A stretch of 64,000 bases of DNA, taken from assembly GCA_012295275.1 (NCBI GenBank), contig CM022665.1:33594022-33658021 (forward strand), given 5' to 3'. How positions within the stretch are numbered: the first letter of the stretch is position 1; each line of letters starts with the position of its first letter. The notes below the pieces were generated by a model. The model saw only the letters and a list, made by a program, of their open reading frames with translations, made no database searches and had not been told where the DNA came from. Below, in pieces: positions 35,361-56,962 of this stretch. Position numbers and translations under genes: made by a program. Origin of the DNA: Chrysomallon squamiferum. Its lineage: Eukaryota; Mollusca; Gastropoda; Neomphalida; Peltospiridae.

Positions 35361-35391
<31 letters not shown>

Positions 35392-36312
35392 GTGTGTGTG
35401 TGATTACACGCAAAAATGGTGCGATGTTGTGGTAAACTATATACAATTCTCCAAAGACTAGGTTAGGATTCAACTGCGTGGGTTATTCGCGTATGTGGAT
35501 AAACACTAACAGAAATGAAATTATGTGTTAAGGTGCGAACGAAATTTTTCCTACAGTAGTGTGGTTTGAATTGTCAAAAATATGAATATCTATATCAGTG
35601 GAAATATATTTAAATACATGTATATCGTCAATTTATTTCTAAAATGATTAGATTACAGAATTTTCCACATAGATAAAAATAAGTTAATATTTATTGATTT
35701 CCCAGTACAACACAATTTAATATTATTGGATTTTTATTTTATTTTATTTTATTTGTTTGTTTCTTTTCAACTTTTTGAAAACGATGTTATTTGGTCTCAG
35801 TTTAATACCCTTTTTATGTTTTACTTTCTATGATAAATCCGGATTGTATTAAACATATAGTATAGAGCGAGCTCATACATTCAGACAAATTCCTAGTAGG
35901 CAAATGATAATTCATCTGACATGGATAAATTTAAATGTTTTAGAAGGTAAATAAGTAAATGTCTTTTTCTAATACTTATAATTTAATACACAGACGAGAT
36001 GTTGCCTCAGCAGCGGCGTCTCTGAGGTCTTGATTGGACTTTTGTGTCAGTGCGTTCCGAATACTTACTAACAGTTGATCCTAATCAGATATACATTTAA
36101 CAACAGAATGCTCATTCCAAAACACACACACACACACACACATTCATTTTCTTGTCGTTTACAGAGTTCAAGAGTCCTATTAAATGCAATGTAAAGTCTG
36201 CTTTTATATGTATTGAACATCTCTGATTTGTACATGCACAGTTCGTACATACATCTACAATGTGTTTGTTACAAATATGAAAATTCTATCTGTTTGCAGG
36301 ATTATTACAAAC

Positions 36313-37816
36313 ATGAAAGTAGTTTTTCTTCTTTTTCTTGCTGTATGTGTGGTTCTGTTAGACACCAATGTTCAAGGTAAGTAAGAAATATAAAGCTATG
36401 TATCCTATTTTCTTGCAAACGAAATATGTAGTTACAAAGTCTTTTTCATATAATTGTGACGATGCCGTGAAATACTGCTTTATTTTCTGCGATGAAGAAT
36501 TTGTATTTTATGGACTACGGCAGGGCCGGTATGTTTTTACGAATTTGTGAAAATGTTTAATTTTGTTTCTAGATAATTAAATGTAAATACTTACATCATC
36601 ATTTGAACGCTTTAAATAATAATAATAATAATAATACTTGTTCTAAGTGATGCGCTCACGTTGGCAATGTAGATTTAATATTTAATCGTAGGCAAAGTCA
36701 ACATAACAAATTCTCTTTTTCTAATCGATAAACGTATCCCTTTCCTTTGAAGATTCTGAATTCACAAACATTTCGTAACCAGTCGAAAATTAATTGATGT
36801 GTTCGTATTGTTTTTAAAATGTAGCGGGTTTCATTTTGAGAATATGATAACACGTAGTCAATGATTGGAATTTAATCAGTGTATTCTAACTACATGTATA
36901 TAGTTAAAATGAAGTCTCCAGCAGAACTAACATATATTTGACATCAGTGAAAAGTGTACAGAAAATTATTACAGTATTTTAATTTTAGTTAAGCAAAATA
37001 AACTTTATATTCTTAGCTCAAGGTCGAGGTAAAACTACAGCAATGAGTCGGCGTGGTGGTAGCCGTGGTATTCTCGGACAAGGTGGTCTCCGGAGGAGAG
37101 GAGGTCGTAGAATGGGAGGCCGTCGGAGGGGCAATCGTGGTAGACGTGACTACTGGAATGATTGTTACATGGACGGAGGTCTTAGGTCTGGTGGTTTCGG
37201 ACAGAACGGCTTTTGGTCAGGCGGCTTTGGACAAGGTGGTTTCGAACAAGGCAGCCTCGGACAAGGTGGTTTTCGACAAGGTGCTTTTGGACAAGGTGGC
37301 TTTGGACAAGGTGGTTTTTTGGGAGGACGAGGTGGACGAAGAGGACGAGGTCGAGGACGATTCTGGCTAGGTCGTTATGGACAGCGTTGTTATAATCCAT
37401 GTTGGGTTAGTAATTCTGTGTGAAAAAATATTTTTAGTATTTAATTTTTATTTTTCTTCTTCAGGAAAGAACCCCTCCCCCCACTACTACACTGTAAACA
37501 ATGTTCAAAATTTATTTTTGAGTAATAATTAAACATAATTTTTCATGGATTGTTTTTCTGAAAATAAAACAAATATATAAAATAACATTTTTCATAATGT
37601 TTATTTAACCTGTTAAACAGTTTTCACTGGTTTTCGTAAAAAAAAAACCTTGAAATATAAAAATCTTTTTGTTTATTTCAGAACAAGAGCTGTGGGCCTC
37701 TGATGCGTTGCGTACCTCGTGGGCGACGTGGTGTGTGCGTGTGGTTGACAGACAGCTGGTTCCAAGGAAATCAGAACTGGCCCATTATGTACAGTTCTGA
37801 CCAGAGTACAGATTAA
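36313..37816 (+). CDS. Array copy 3: secreted Arg/Gly-rich, pentapeptide-repeat, six-cysteine protein (intact)
   Basis: Coding exons are 36313-36376 (signal peptide), 37017-37405 (Arg/Gly-rich region, nine GGFxQ pentapeptides, RCYNPCW end) and 37682-37816 (NKSCGPLMRCVPRGRRGVC, then a Trp/Asn/Asp-rich tail ending SSDQSTD). Phases agree, giving 195 residues identical to copy 2. All splice sites match copy 2: acceptors TATTCTTAG and TTTATTTCAG, donors GTAAGT and GTTAGT. This is the rightmost copy. Its downstream flank leaves the near-identical tract about 40 bp after the AATAAA at 37836-37841, so its 3' control region differs from copies 1 and 2. Its upstream promoter is the same, so co-expression is expected. 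The family is unknown. Confidence 0.75.
36432..36528 (+). other. Possible cryptic Cys-containing exon in intron 2 (copy 3)
   Basis: Identical to the segment at 29669-29765. Its preservation says little, because the whole unit is near-identical. Confidence 0.25.
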
Positions 37817-37835
37817 TTTGTTATTTAAACTTCAT

Positions 37836-37841
37836 AATAAA
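37836..37841 (+). terminator. Polyadenylation signal, array copy 3
   Basis: AATAAA lies 20 bp after the stop codon, within the last conserved stretch of the array. Confidence 0.6.
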
Positions 37842-37880
37842 TCGTTTCAAAGGAATAGTCGATTGTTTGTTGTTAATGAT

Positions 37881-38893
37881 AATATTAATTAATTCTGAAA
37901 ACTTGTTAACTTTTAGTCTGTGTTTTGTAGTAAACAGTATGGTTTACCGAAACACATATACATAGATTCACGCTCGCACATAAATGTAGCTTTACTATAT
38001 ACCCAGCTAAAACTCAAAATTCTAGTATGGCTTTGAAATGAGCAAACCAAACACGGATCTGCACCTTTCAGTCGTTACAGATAAGACAGCTAAATTCCTT
38101 TCAGCGCTATAATCAACTAATAATAAAAAAAACATCTGCTAGCTTAACTATCGTGGAAATTGCCACATTAATTATGAGCAACAGTTACAAAACATGAACT
38201 GTCGCACTATATGCGGCAACCTCTTCAGACTGAGGATGATGTGATTAAAACTGCTAATATGAAAAAAGTACACAGTTAGTTTAACTGTTGTACAAATGAG
38301 CAAAATGCAGACAGATTAGACCGTAATTAGCTATTATAATTAGGAATTACACATTATTGTGAACTACAACAGCAAGTAATAATAATTATGACAAAAACAA
38401 CAACAAGAATAATAATAATAATAATAATATTTAGTTGTATTAAAATATTTTTATCATGTAAAAGTTGTGGAACAGTACTGAGAAAAGGGATAGTCTATTA
38501 TAGTAAAAGGTGTTATACTTAGCATAACCAAGTTCCTGTTAAGTATTATCATTACTTTGCTCGCAGTCACTTTTATTCAACTCGTGTTACATTTTTTTAC
38601 ATGACATTTTTCTTTTTAATTTATCTGTTATTCAGTAACTCTTTGTTTCAAAAAGGCGGCTCGTATCGCATAACGCACCTAAATCAAAACATGACACAAC
38701 AGTTTGAATAATGATACGGCTATTGATTAGAGGCTAACAACAATGCAAACACCATACTATACGTTTGTCCCTTTTAGACGTTCTGTTTTTACCTCTTACG
38801 ACGTCTTTCTGTACTATACATTTGTTTTATCATACAGTAAATAAACAGAGTGGGAACTATGGGTTCTTGCTGGGGGTCGCTATGCATTAACTG
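37881..38893. other. Array right flank: diverged spacer remnant, then non-coding DNA
   Basis: From about 37,880 the sequence still resembles the array spacer in places (an AACTTGTTA block, a TTTAGTCTGTG block and TATACCCAGCTAA against TATACCCAGTTAA) but with many differences, and the similarity fades by about 38,020. The rest shows only an (AAT)n tract near 38,408-38,430. No gene is seen. Confidence 0.5.
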
Positions 38894-39036
38894 TCACACT
38901 CGATCAGCTTTTCGTCTGTGATTCATTGCCCATTCATTCACTTGGTCACCACCAGCACCTCCCCCTTTACGACGTTTCGGATTTCGAGCATGGGCAAGCA
39001 ACGGCATGTGTGTTTCTATTTGTGACGTTAGATCAT
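38894..39036 (-). CDS. Possible terminal exon of an unrecognised minus-strand gene
   Basis: Read on the minus strand, a pyrimidine-rich tract (CTCTCTCATTTCTCTCCAAG) acts as a plausible acceptor. It is followed by 143 nt open to a TGA at 38896-38894. The peptide reads DDLTSQIETHMPLLAHARNP, then a basic/Gly patch KRRKGGGAGGDQ, then NEWAMNHRRKADRV. Its codon usage is GC-richer than the flanks, which favours real coding sequence. Upstream exons would have to lie antisense within the first intron of the LRRC74-like gene. None was found, and I do not recognise the peptide. Confidence 0.3.
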
Positions 39037-39204
39037 CTTGGAGAGAAATGAGAGAGACGACCATTAAGAAAGAATAAATAACGCAATAACAGCGGTTAAC
39101 TTGTATTTGGAATAAAACAAATAGGAATACATTCTTAGAGTGCATATTTGTTGAAAATGTTTGGATTAGTAATCTATGGAGAAATAACATTAAGTTAAAT
39201 AACA

Positions 39205-50244
<11,040 letters not shown>

Positions 50245-53200
50245 TAGAAAACAACAATTAGAAAAATGGAAATATTAATCATATTTCTATTAAGTGTTAC
50301 CTATTTTCAACAAGAATTGTTCTGCATCTAACTCAGTGGCATTTACGAGTGCTATATTATACACCAGAGAAACATTATGACTCTGTTCATAGCCTGAGGA
50401 AAAACGAAATAATGAGGCCGGTGTTAAAAACTTTAAACAGCGCCAAAATCGTTCGTAGGCATAATGTGATTGTTCCACTTACTGTAAATGACTAAATTTA
50501 TACTAAAGGATTATTTCATTATGTGTTACAAATTTATTTATGTAATCAAGGAGAACGGTTTCTGAGAATTTCGGGATCAAAAACTGATTGTTGTGGAATG
50601 TATTCTAGGTTAGAAAGTGTTTTTTTTGGCTCAGTTTTCAGAACCAAATATTTCTGATCAAAAACGTCTTCAAAGCAAGACGTTTCAGAAAAGACAGTGT
50701 AAATAACATTAGACATTCTCTCTGAAGAATAAATGTATATATAAAATGTTATGACATTTTATTAAATTATAAACTGTAATTGTATAACAAAGCTTTATCT
50801 TGCAAATGCAAAGTTTTATTTATAATAAACATTTTGCTAACAACAACACAGAAATATAAGCTGTTATTGTCAAATTCAAACTCTGATTATACCAAAATTA
50901 CTGTAATAACTTATACAATTTTTTCTACCGCTTTGAATTATTTTTCTAAATCCAGATTGATATAATAATTGTTTTGCTACATGCTACCTCCTAAAGAAAT
51001 GAAAATTTAAAAAAAAAACCAAAAGTCATTTCTGTGGAGAAGTTGTGCATATAAAACATCTAACGTCAGTTTATTTTCTTCAGAGTATTTTCGTATTTTG
51101 CTTCTTTCTTTCTTCCCTATTTTTATTTTTTATTTTTATTTTTTTATTTTTTTGTAATAATTATATTTAAACATTTGATCAGATATTTTTGCCTCGATTT
51201 ATTTATATTAAACTACATTAAAATCAATGATGCCATATAATGTATATCGAATAAAACGTATAAAATACTGTTTAATTCATTTTGTTCTGCTTTTTACATA
51301 TCTGATTACAGTTTCTGGATTATTCAAGAGAAAGAGAATGAGACTGATGTAGGGTAAATATAATACAAACTCAAATTATAGATGGAATATAACTATTTCA
51401 AATAAATCTCACTTTACATTTGTTCTTGAATACTTTCGTTCATCTTTGGTTTTCTACAGTACAAAAAAAAAAAAAATAAAAAAAATAAATAAATAAATAA
51501 ACTTGTATAACAGTAGCAATGTAAAGTAACCATTATATTTTATAATCATTTCAAAGAATAAAAACAAAAATATCAACTAGCAGCAAAACCAAAATCAAAA
51601 CTGATATAACGTTTCTATCGCTCAAAATTTGAGAACGGTAAATTATTCATTATGTTATTTGAGTTATTCCAAAATATATTGTCTCTAAACTCAAAACATA
51701 AAGATAGGAGACACAAACAATGTTTTTATTTTCAGATCCTATGATAATGAAGAAGATTTATTAAATTTATTTAATGAGATACTATGATCGAAAGACATAC
51801 CTATACACTTACATAATACTACATACACAAATACATACATACACACACACACACATATACATATGTATATATACATACATTCATACATACATACATACAT
51901 GCATACATAAATATATACATAAATTCATGTATACATTTATGTATATGTATTTGAATGGATTTATGTTCGCATAAGAAAAGTATTTTTGGATCACTACTCT
52001 CATGTTTAGATTATAAGTTATAAACACGTATAACTGCACAAAGACTGTATATTTATTCGTGTGTCTGTATATATATATATACACACACATACGCATATAT
52101 ATATCTGCGTATGTATGTGTATATATATGTATATGTACTTATACTAATAAATATATATATTAATCACTGAATGAAACATATTCACCTAAACCGAAGATAG
52201 ATAGAGAGATAGATAGATAGGCAGACAGACAGGCAGACAGACAGACAGAGAGATGAATGGAAGAACAGTCGGAAAATAATTGACAGTTTCTTTCTTTTAT
52301 AAAATATAAATGACATAACTGCCTTTCAGAAACAAGTAAAATTAAGAAATGTATTTCATTCATTTTATTTTCAATTATTTCTATACCAATGTTATATAAC
52401 CTGGTGCGTACTGTTATTATTACAACATAGTGTAAAAAGATAATAAAATAAAAAATGTATTAAAAATAAAAATAACATAAAATCAATTTTAATATTTCAG
52501 TATTATTTATTCCACAATATAATCTAAACAACATCAGTGTAGAGTTAATTTCTAGTATGAAGATGTTATTAAAGACATGTCAACATATTTCTTTCAGAGT
52601 AGGTACATGCGCTAAGTGTCTTCCTTTAGATATAAAGGTGTTTATATTTTTGAGCACTAAACATATTTAATTTTACATTCGATAATGAACTGTATCAATT
52701 TGAAAAATACTGGTACTCAGACACAGTTCTTGTATAATTTCTATTAACCAACTCTTTAATTATTTTAAGATTCTACAACAAAACTTATCTGACTTTAGTT
52801 ACCAAAACAGTATTCATTAATTAATGAAAAAGAAACTTCTCAGTACTAATTTGCGACATTATTCATAGTTTACATTAATCACTGAATGAAACATATTCAT
52901 TTAAAAGTTTACTGCAGATTATGAACATGTTTAAATATTAATTTAATTATTATTTTATTTTATTTTATTTTATTTATTTTTATTGATTTATTTATAGTTT
53001 TTCATTATAAATTAACAATCCAGTTGTTTTCAGTCAGATGTATCCGTTGATCCAAATGAATTCAAATGTCAGCACATGCATTAACATAATTACACAGACA
53101 ACCATACACACTGACAAAACCACACACACGCACACATTCATACAGACATCCATATACATACTGACAAATGTATAAGATCAGAAATTATTTTTAAAAAAAT

Positions 53201-53310
53201 GTATGACTGCTTAAAAATAAGTCCAATTTTACTGATATTTAAAAAAAAAGGTATTAAATAAATTATTTTAAATATGCATATAATCTTCTATTTTCCATAA
53301 CATATTCATT
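50245..53310. other. 3' UTR and intergenic region with compound microsatellites
   Basis: After the LRRC74-like stop there is AT-rich DNA without a gene. A compound CATA/CACA/TATA tract spans about 51,830-52,150, a GATA/GACA tract about 52,195-52,250, and TTTTA repeats about 52,950-52,990. Open frames across these are repeat artefacts. Confidence 0.5.
50728..50733 (+). terminator. Candidate polyadenylation signal of the LRRC74-like gene
   Basis: AATAAA about 480 bp after the stop codon. It is chosen as the first good hexamer; others follow. Confidence 0.4.
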
Positions 53311-55882
53311 TTATGCATCTAAATCGGACTCAGAAGAAATGTCCAGTGCTGGGCAGTCACTCCGAGGACAGGGTACTGGACAATAGTATGGACAAACTTC
53401 ATCAGTGGTACTAATCTGATCGAAAATTGTCCCTTCTATCAAATCTGTGAACTGAAGAAACTGCTTGAGCTTTTCTGGAAGAGAGAGATGAGATATTTTA
53501 CACGTTGGGTTTCTTCCTAGAAGAAGAAAGATTTTTGTACGACAAAGTTTCAGTAAAGAATTGGGTTCATTCCTTGAATTCACCAGCCATTTATGAATAT
53601 CTGGTTGGCGAGTTATGGAAATGGGCCAAAGACTCAACTGAACCCACTGCTCATTCAGAAAGATGGGTTTTATTTCAGCTAGAAGATTAGCAACATACAT
53701 AAGCTTTGCTTCAACAGCCATATAAAAGTAAGACTGTTTTCCCTGATGGTTGGCTAAACTGCATCCACCATGAATTAAAACAATAGCACATTTCTCAGCA
53801 TGGATATTAACTGCTTGTTCTAAAGGAGTTTCTTTCCACTTATATTTCTTGTCCAGTTTGTATCCGTACCTGACCAGTAGTCTAACCATGGCTGCATTGT
53901 GGTGTTCTATGGCTACAGTCATTGCAGTGACACCATGTTTAGTAGTTGCATGAAGTTTAATTCTGTTCTGCAGCAGAAGTTCACATATCTCATACCGGTT
54001 GTATGCTACAGCAAAGTGTACAGCAGTCAGTCCAACATCTGTTTTAGCCTGGAGATTACACAGTGAGTTGATCAGACATTCACATATTACCTTGTTGTTT
54101 AACTGAACAGCTCTGTGAAATCAAAGGTTAAAGATTGGCAAAATATATGTGAAAAAGCTGAATAAAGCATTATTATATTTATGTATTATAATCTGAATAA
54201 TTAGATATTTAATTTTTTTAATCCAATTTAGTAAATTACATAATAAATATAAATCAACACACGCACACACACACAAACACACGTTTAAACCATCATAAAG
54301 AAACAGTAGTAGTAAAAGTAGCAGTAGAAGTGTAACAGTAGCACAAATAATAGCAGTAGCAGTAGCATGAGTATTATAAATAGAAGCAGTCATATTTCTA
54401 ACAGAAGAAATAGTGGAAGTGGTACCAGTTGTGGTAGTAGTAACATAAGTATTATAAATAGCAATGGTAATGGTAGCAATAGTAGACTATAAATAGTGGT
54501 TGTGGTAGCAATAGCAGTAGTAGTGGTGGCAGAAGCAACAGTAGTGCTGACAGTAGCAGTAGTTTCTGTAACGATAGCAGCAGTACTACTAGCAGTAGTA
54601 GTAATAGTAGCAGTTGAAATAGTAAGTAATAGTATCAGTAGTAACAGTAAAAGAGTTTACTTAATTAGAGGTGTTTCAAAGTCCACACCAATGCCAAGTC
54701 TTCTCTGATTAACGTCACCTCCAGCATTAATAATGAGTTGAACAACTTCAGCACTGTTACTTAGTACAGCTTGAAATAAAGGACTGCAACCTGTATAAAT
54801 AGATATCTGTTGTTTTAACACCACAAGACAATTTTCAAAATATACTAGTAAATGAATTTACAGACAAAATGAACAGAAATATTTGAAAATAAATATTGAT
54901 GCAGAACAAAAATAATATTGTCATTTATTTGAGTTTTTGTCTGTGTCAGTGTTTGTGTGTTTATTTGTGTTTATTTATTTATTTATTTATTTATTATACC
55001 ATATTTATATAGCACTTTTTCTATACTAAGTAAGTTCAAGGGTGCTTTTCAGAGTAAACTGATGAACTAAAATATAAAAGGACTTGGACATAAACCTATT
55101 AAAATAACTGTAAACATAATGGTGAACATATCAAAATGTTAAAAATAAATGAGTCACATTTAAAAATTGTATAAGATAATTAATAGACTAGCTTAAACAT
55201 TTAAAAAAAATAGAACATGACTTTATATTAACAAAGTGAATCTGAAAGAAATGTGTCTTTAGTAGTGTTTTGAATGTAGTTGTTGTTTCAGACTCCCTAA
55301 TGTTACTTGGGAGTGAATTCCACAAAATCAGTGCAGCATAACTGAAACATCTCTGACCATGTATAGCTGTGTCTTCATATATTTCTGTACATCAGAGATA
55401 AAATATAAAATGTGCATGTGTTCTAATAAAAAAAGCAATATGATAAAAATATCAGGCTTGTGGAGGCAGATATATTCCCCTTTTCATACATGGATTTGTA
55501 AATAACAGACCGATTAAAACATTGCCTATTTGGCACTTCCTCAATTTGTCAGGGATTTTTAAAATGTTCTGTTATAAAAGAAATACAAATGACAGCTCCA
55601 TGCATCTTAATTAACATCTTATAATTATTATTGCTCTAAATATTTATTACCATGGTCTAGTAAAATAATCAGCTCTTTATATTCAAAATATGTTTAGACT
55701 ATTTGTTCATATTACTGAGGATATGCTTAAAATAATAATGACGTTATGTGTAAACTATATATACCTGTTTTTTGGTCTATTACACCAACATTGCATTTCC
55801 CTCCTTGTAAAAGAACACTTGCTAACTCCTTGTTGCCATGTTTAGCTGCCCACCTGAAAATATAGTATTTTATTTACTTATT

Positions 55883-55921
<39 letters not shown>

Positions 55922-56036
55922 TATAATGTTTCCATCTAGAAATTTATGAATTAATTCTCCTGTTAGGTGCATAATCAGATGGGAAATAAAAGACTATAGT
56001 AAGGAAAGGTACATTAAAAGGTATTCCGTAATTCTT

Positions 56037-56068
<32 letters not shown>

Positions 56069-56654
56069 AATAAATAATTGATTACTGCCAGTATAAAAGT
56101 GAAGATCTATAATTGTGCATTACAGTAAATTTTGATCACTAATTTTATCCTTTCTTTTATAAAAAATGTCCTTTTACTCATAAAGACAGTGCTTAAACTA
56201 TTTCTGAAATGACAAATCTGACCTTATGAGGTCGCATTAATAAATTTAAAAAAATATTTCAATAATTTTAAATAATTATTTTATTTCATTTATTTATTTA
56301 TTTAATTATTATTATTATTATTTTACTTTTTTTTTTTTTTTTTTCACAATCAAAATATAAAGAAGACAATTAATAATGATAATACCTGAGACATTTTACT
56401 ACAATTCTCCATTTATGCAAATATTAACAATGAATAACACTCTAAAAAGACTTACCAGATAGGGGTTCTGCCATCAGTGGTCACTGCATTGATGTCTGCT
56501 GGTCTAGGTTTAGCTGTGATTAAAATGAGAGTTAGCTCTGCACTATTCAACTTTGCTGCTATATTCAGTGCTGTTGGTTCTAATGGACATAGTTTATCTC
56601 TAATGTTTGGGTCAAATGAACTTTCTTTCAATATTTTCTTCACACTTTGGCATT
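53311..56654 (-). CDS. Ankyrin-repeat and SOCS-box (ASB-type) protein, 5' exon not found
   Basis: Minus-strand exons: 56654-56456, 55853-55765, 54790-54661 and 54112-53311, joined in phase, giving 405 residues so far. Seven or eight ankyrin repeats are visible, for example DGRTPIWWAAKHGNKELASV, GLTAVHFAVAYNRYEICELL and GVTAMTVAIEHHNAAMVRLL. A SOCS box follows at about 321-360 (SLLKLCRTKIFLLLG, then SLPEKLKQFLQF), with the expected Leu/Cys BC-box and a LPxxLxxFL end. ASB proteins are substrate-recognition subunits of elongin B/C-cullin 5 ubiquitin ligases, acting in the cytoplasm or nucleus. Odd for the family is a 45-residue tail after the SOCS box, with CPYYCPVPCPRSDC and an acidic end. No ATG occurs in the first exon's frame, so at least one upstream exon is missing. 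The exact ASB subfamily is not resolved. Confidence 0.85.
54300..54655. repeat. Cryptic (AGT/CAG)n trinucleotide-rich tract in ASB intron
   Basis: A long imperfect run of AGTAGC, AGTAGT and related triplets fills most of the intron between exons 54112-53311 and 54790-54661. It produces artefactual open frames (Val/Ala-rich at 54496-54708). Confidence 0.7.
54957..55590. repeat. Probable interspersed repeat in ASB intron
   Basis: A (TTTA)n tract is followed by TATACCATATTTATATAGCAC and then by a block reading GGGAGTGAATTCCAC, with ACTGAAACATCTCTGACCATG after it. This layout resembles widely dispersed non-autonomous repeats of invertebrate genomes that begin at a TTTA tail and a TTATATAGCRCTTTT motif. 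Family assignment is from memory and tentative. Confidence 0.4.
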
Positions 56655-56914
56655 CTAGGCATCGAACATGATAAAAAAAACTCTTTTATTTTGTGACTGG
56701 GCTGGATTTTTTTATTAGGCATGTTGTAGATCATCAGACTATCATTTGTCACTTAGAATAAGTCAAGTCATTTTGTTCTTAACACTGTTTATTCTGAAAT
56801 AAAAGATATGGAAGAAAAAATAATAAATAAATAAATAAAGATCAAAGTTATGAATAAATATTTTCCAGACTTATCCTTTTCCACATTTTTTTTGTTTTGT
56901 TTGTTTTTGTTTAA

Positions 56915-56962
<48 letters not shown>

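Larger units (their letters stand above)
17050..37880 (+). repeat. Tandem array of ~6.76 kb gene-bearing units
   Basis: Equivalent positions recur at near-constant spacing. The last Trp codon of the large exon ends at 17127, 23882, 30641 and 37405 (periods 6755, 6759 and 6764 bp). The units are almost identical by eye over coding, intronic and spacer DNA. Differences are mostly homopolymer or microsatellite length changes plus rare substitutions. The left edge cuts inside the large exon of the first copy. The right edge lies just after the last copy's polyadenylation signal, where identity drops near 37,880. Such uniformity implies recent unequal crossing-over or continuing gene conversion. 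Confidence 0.95.
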
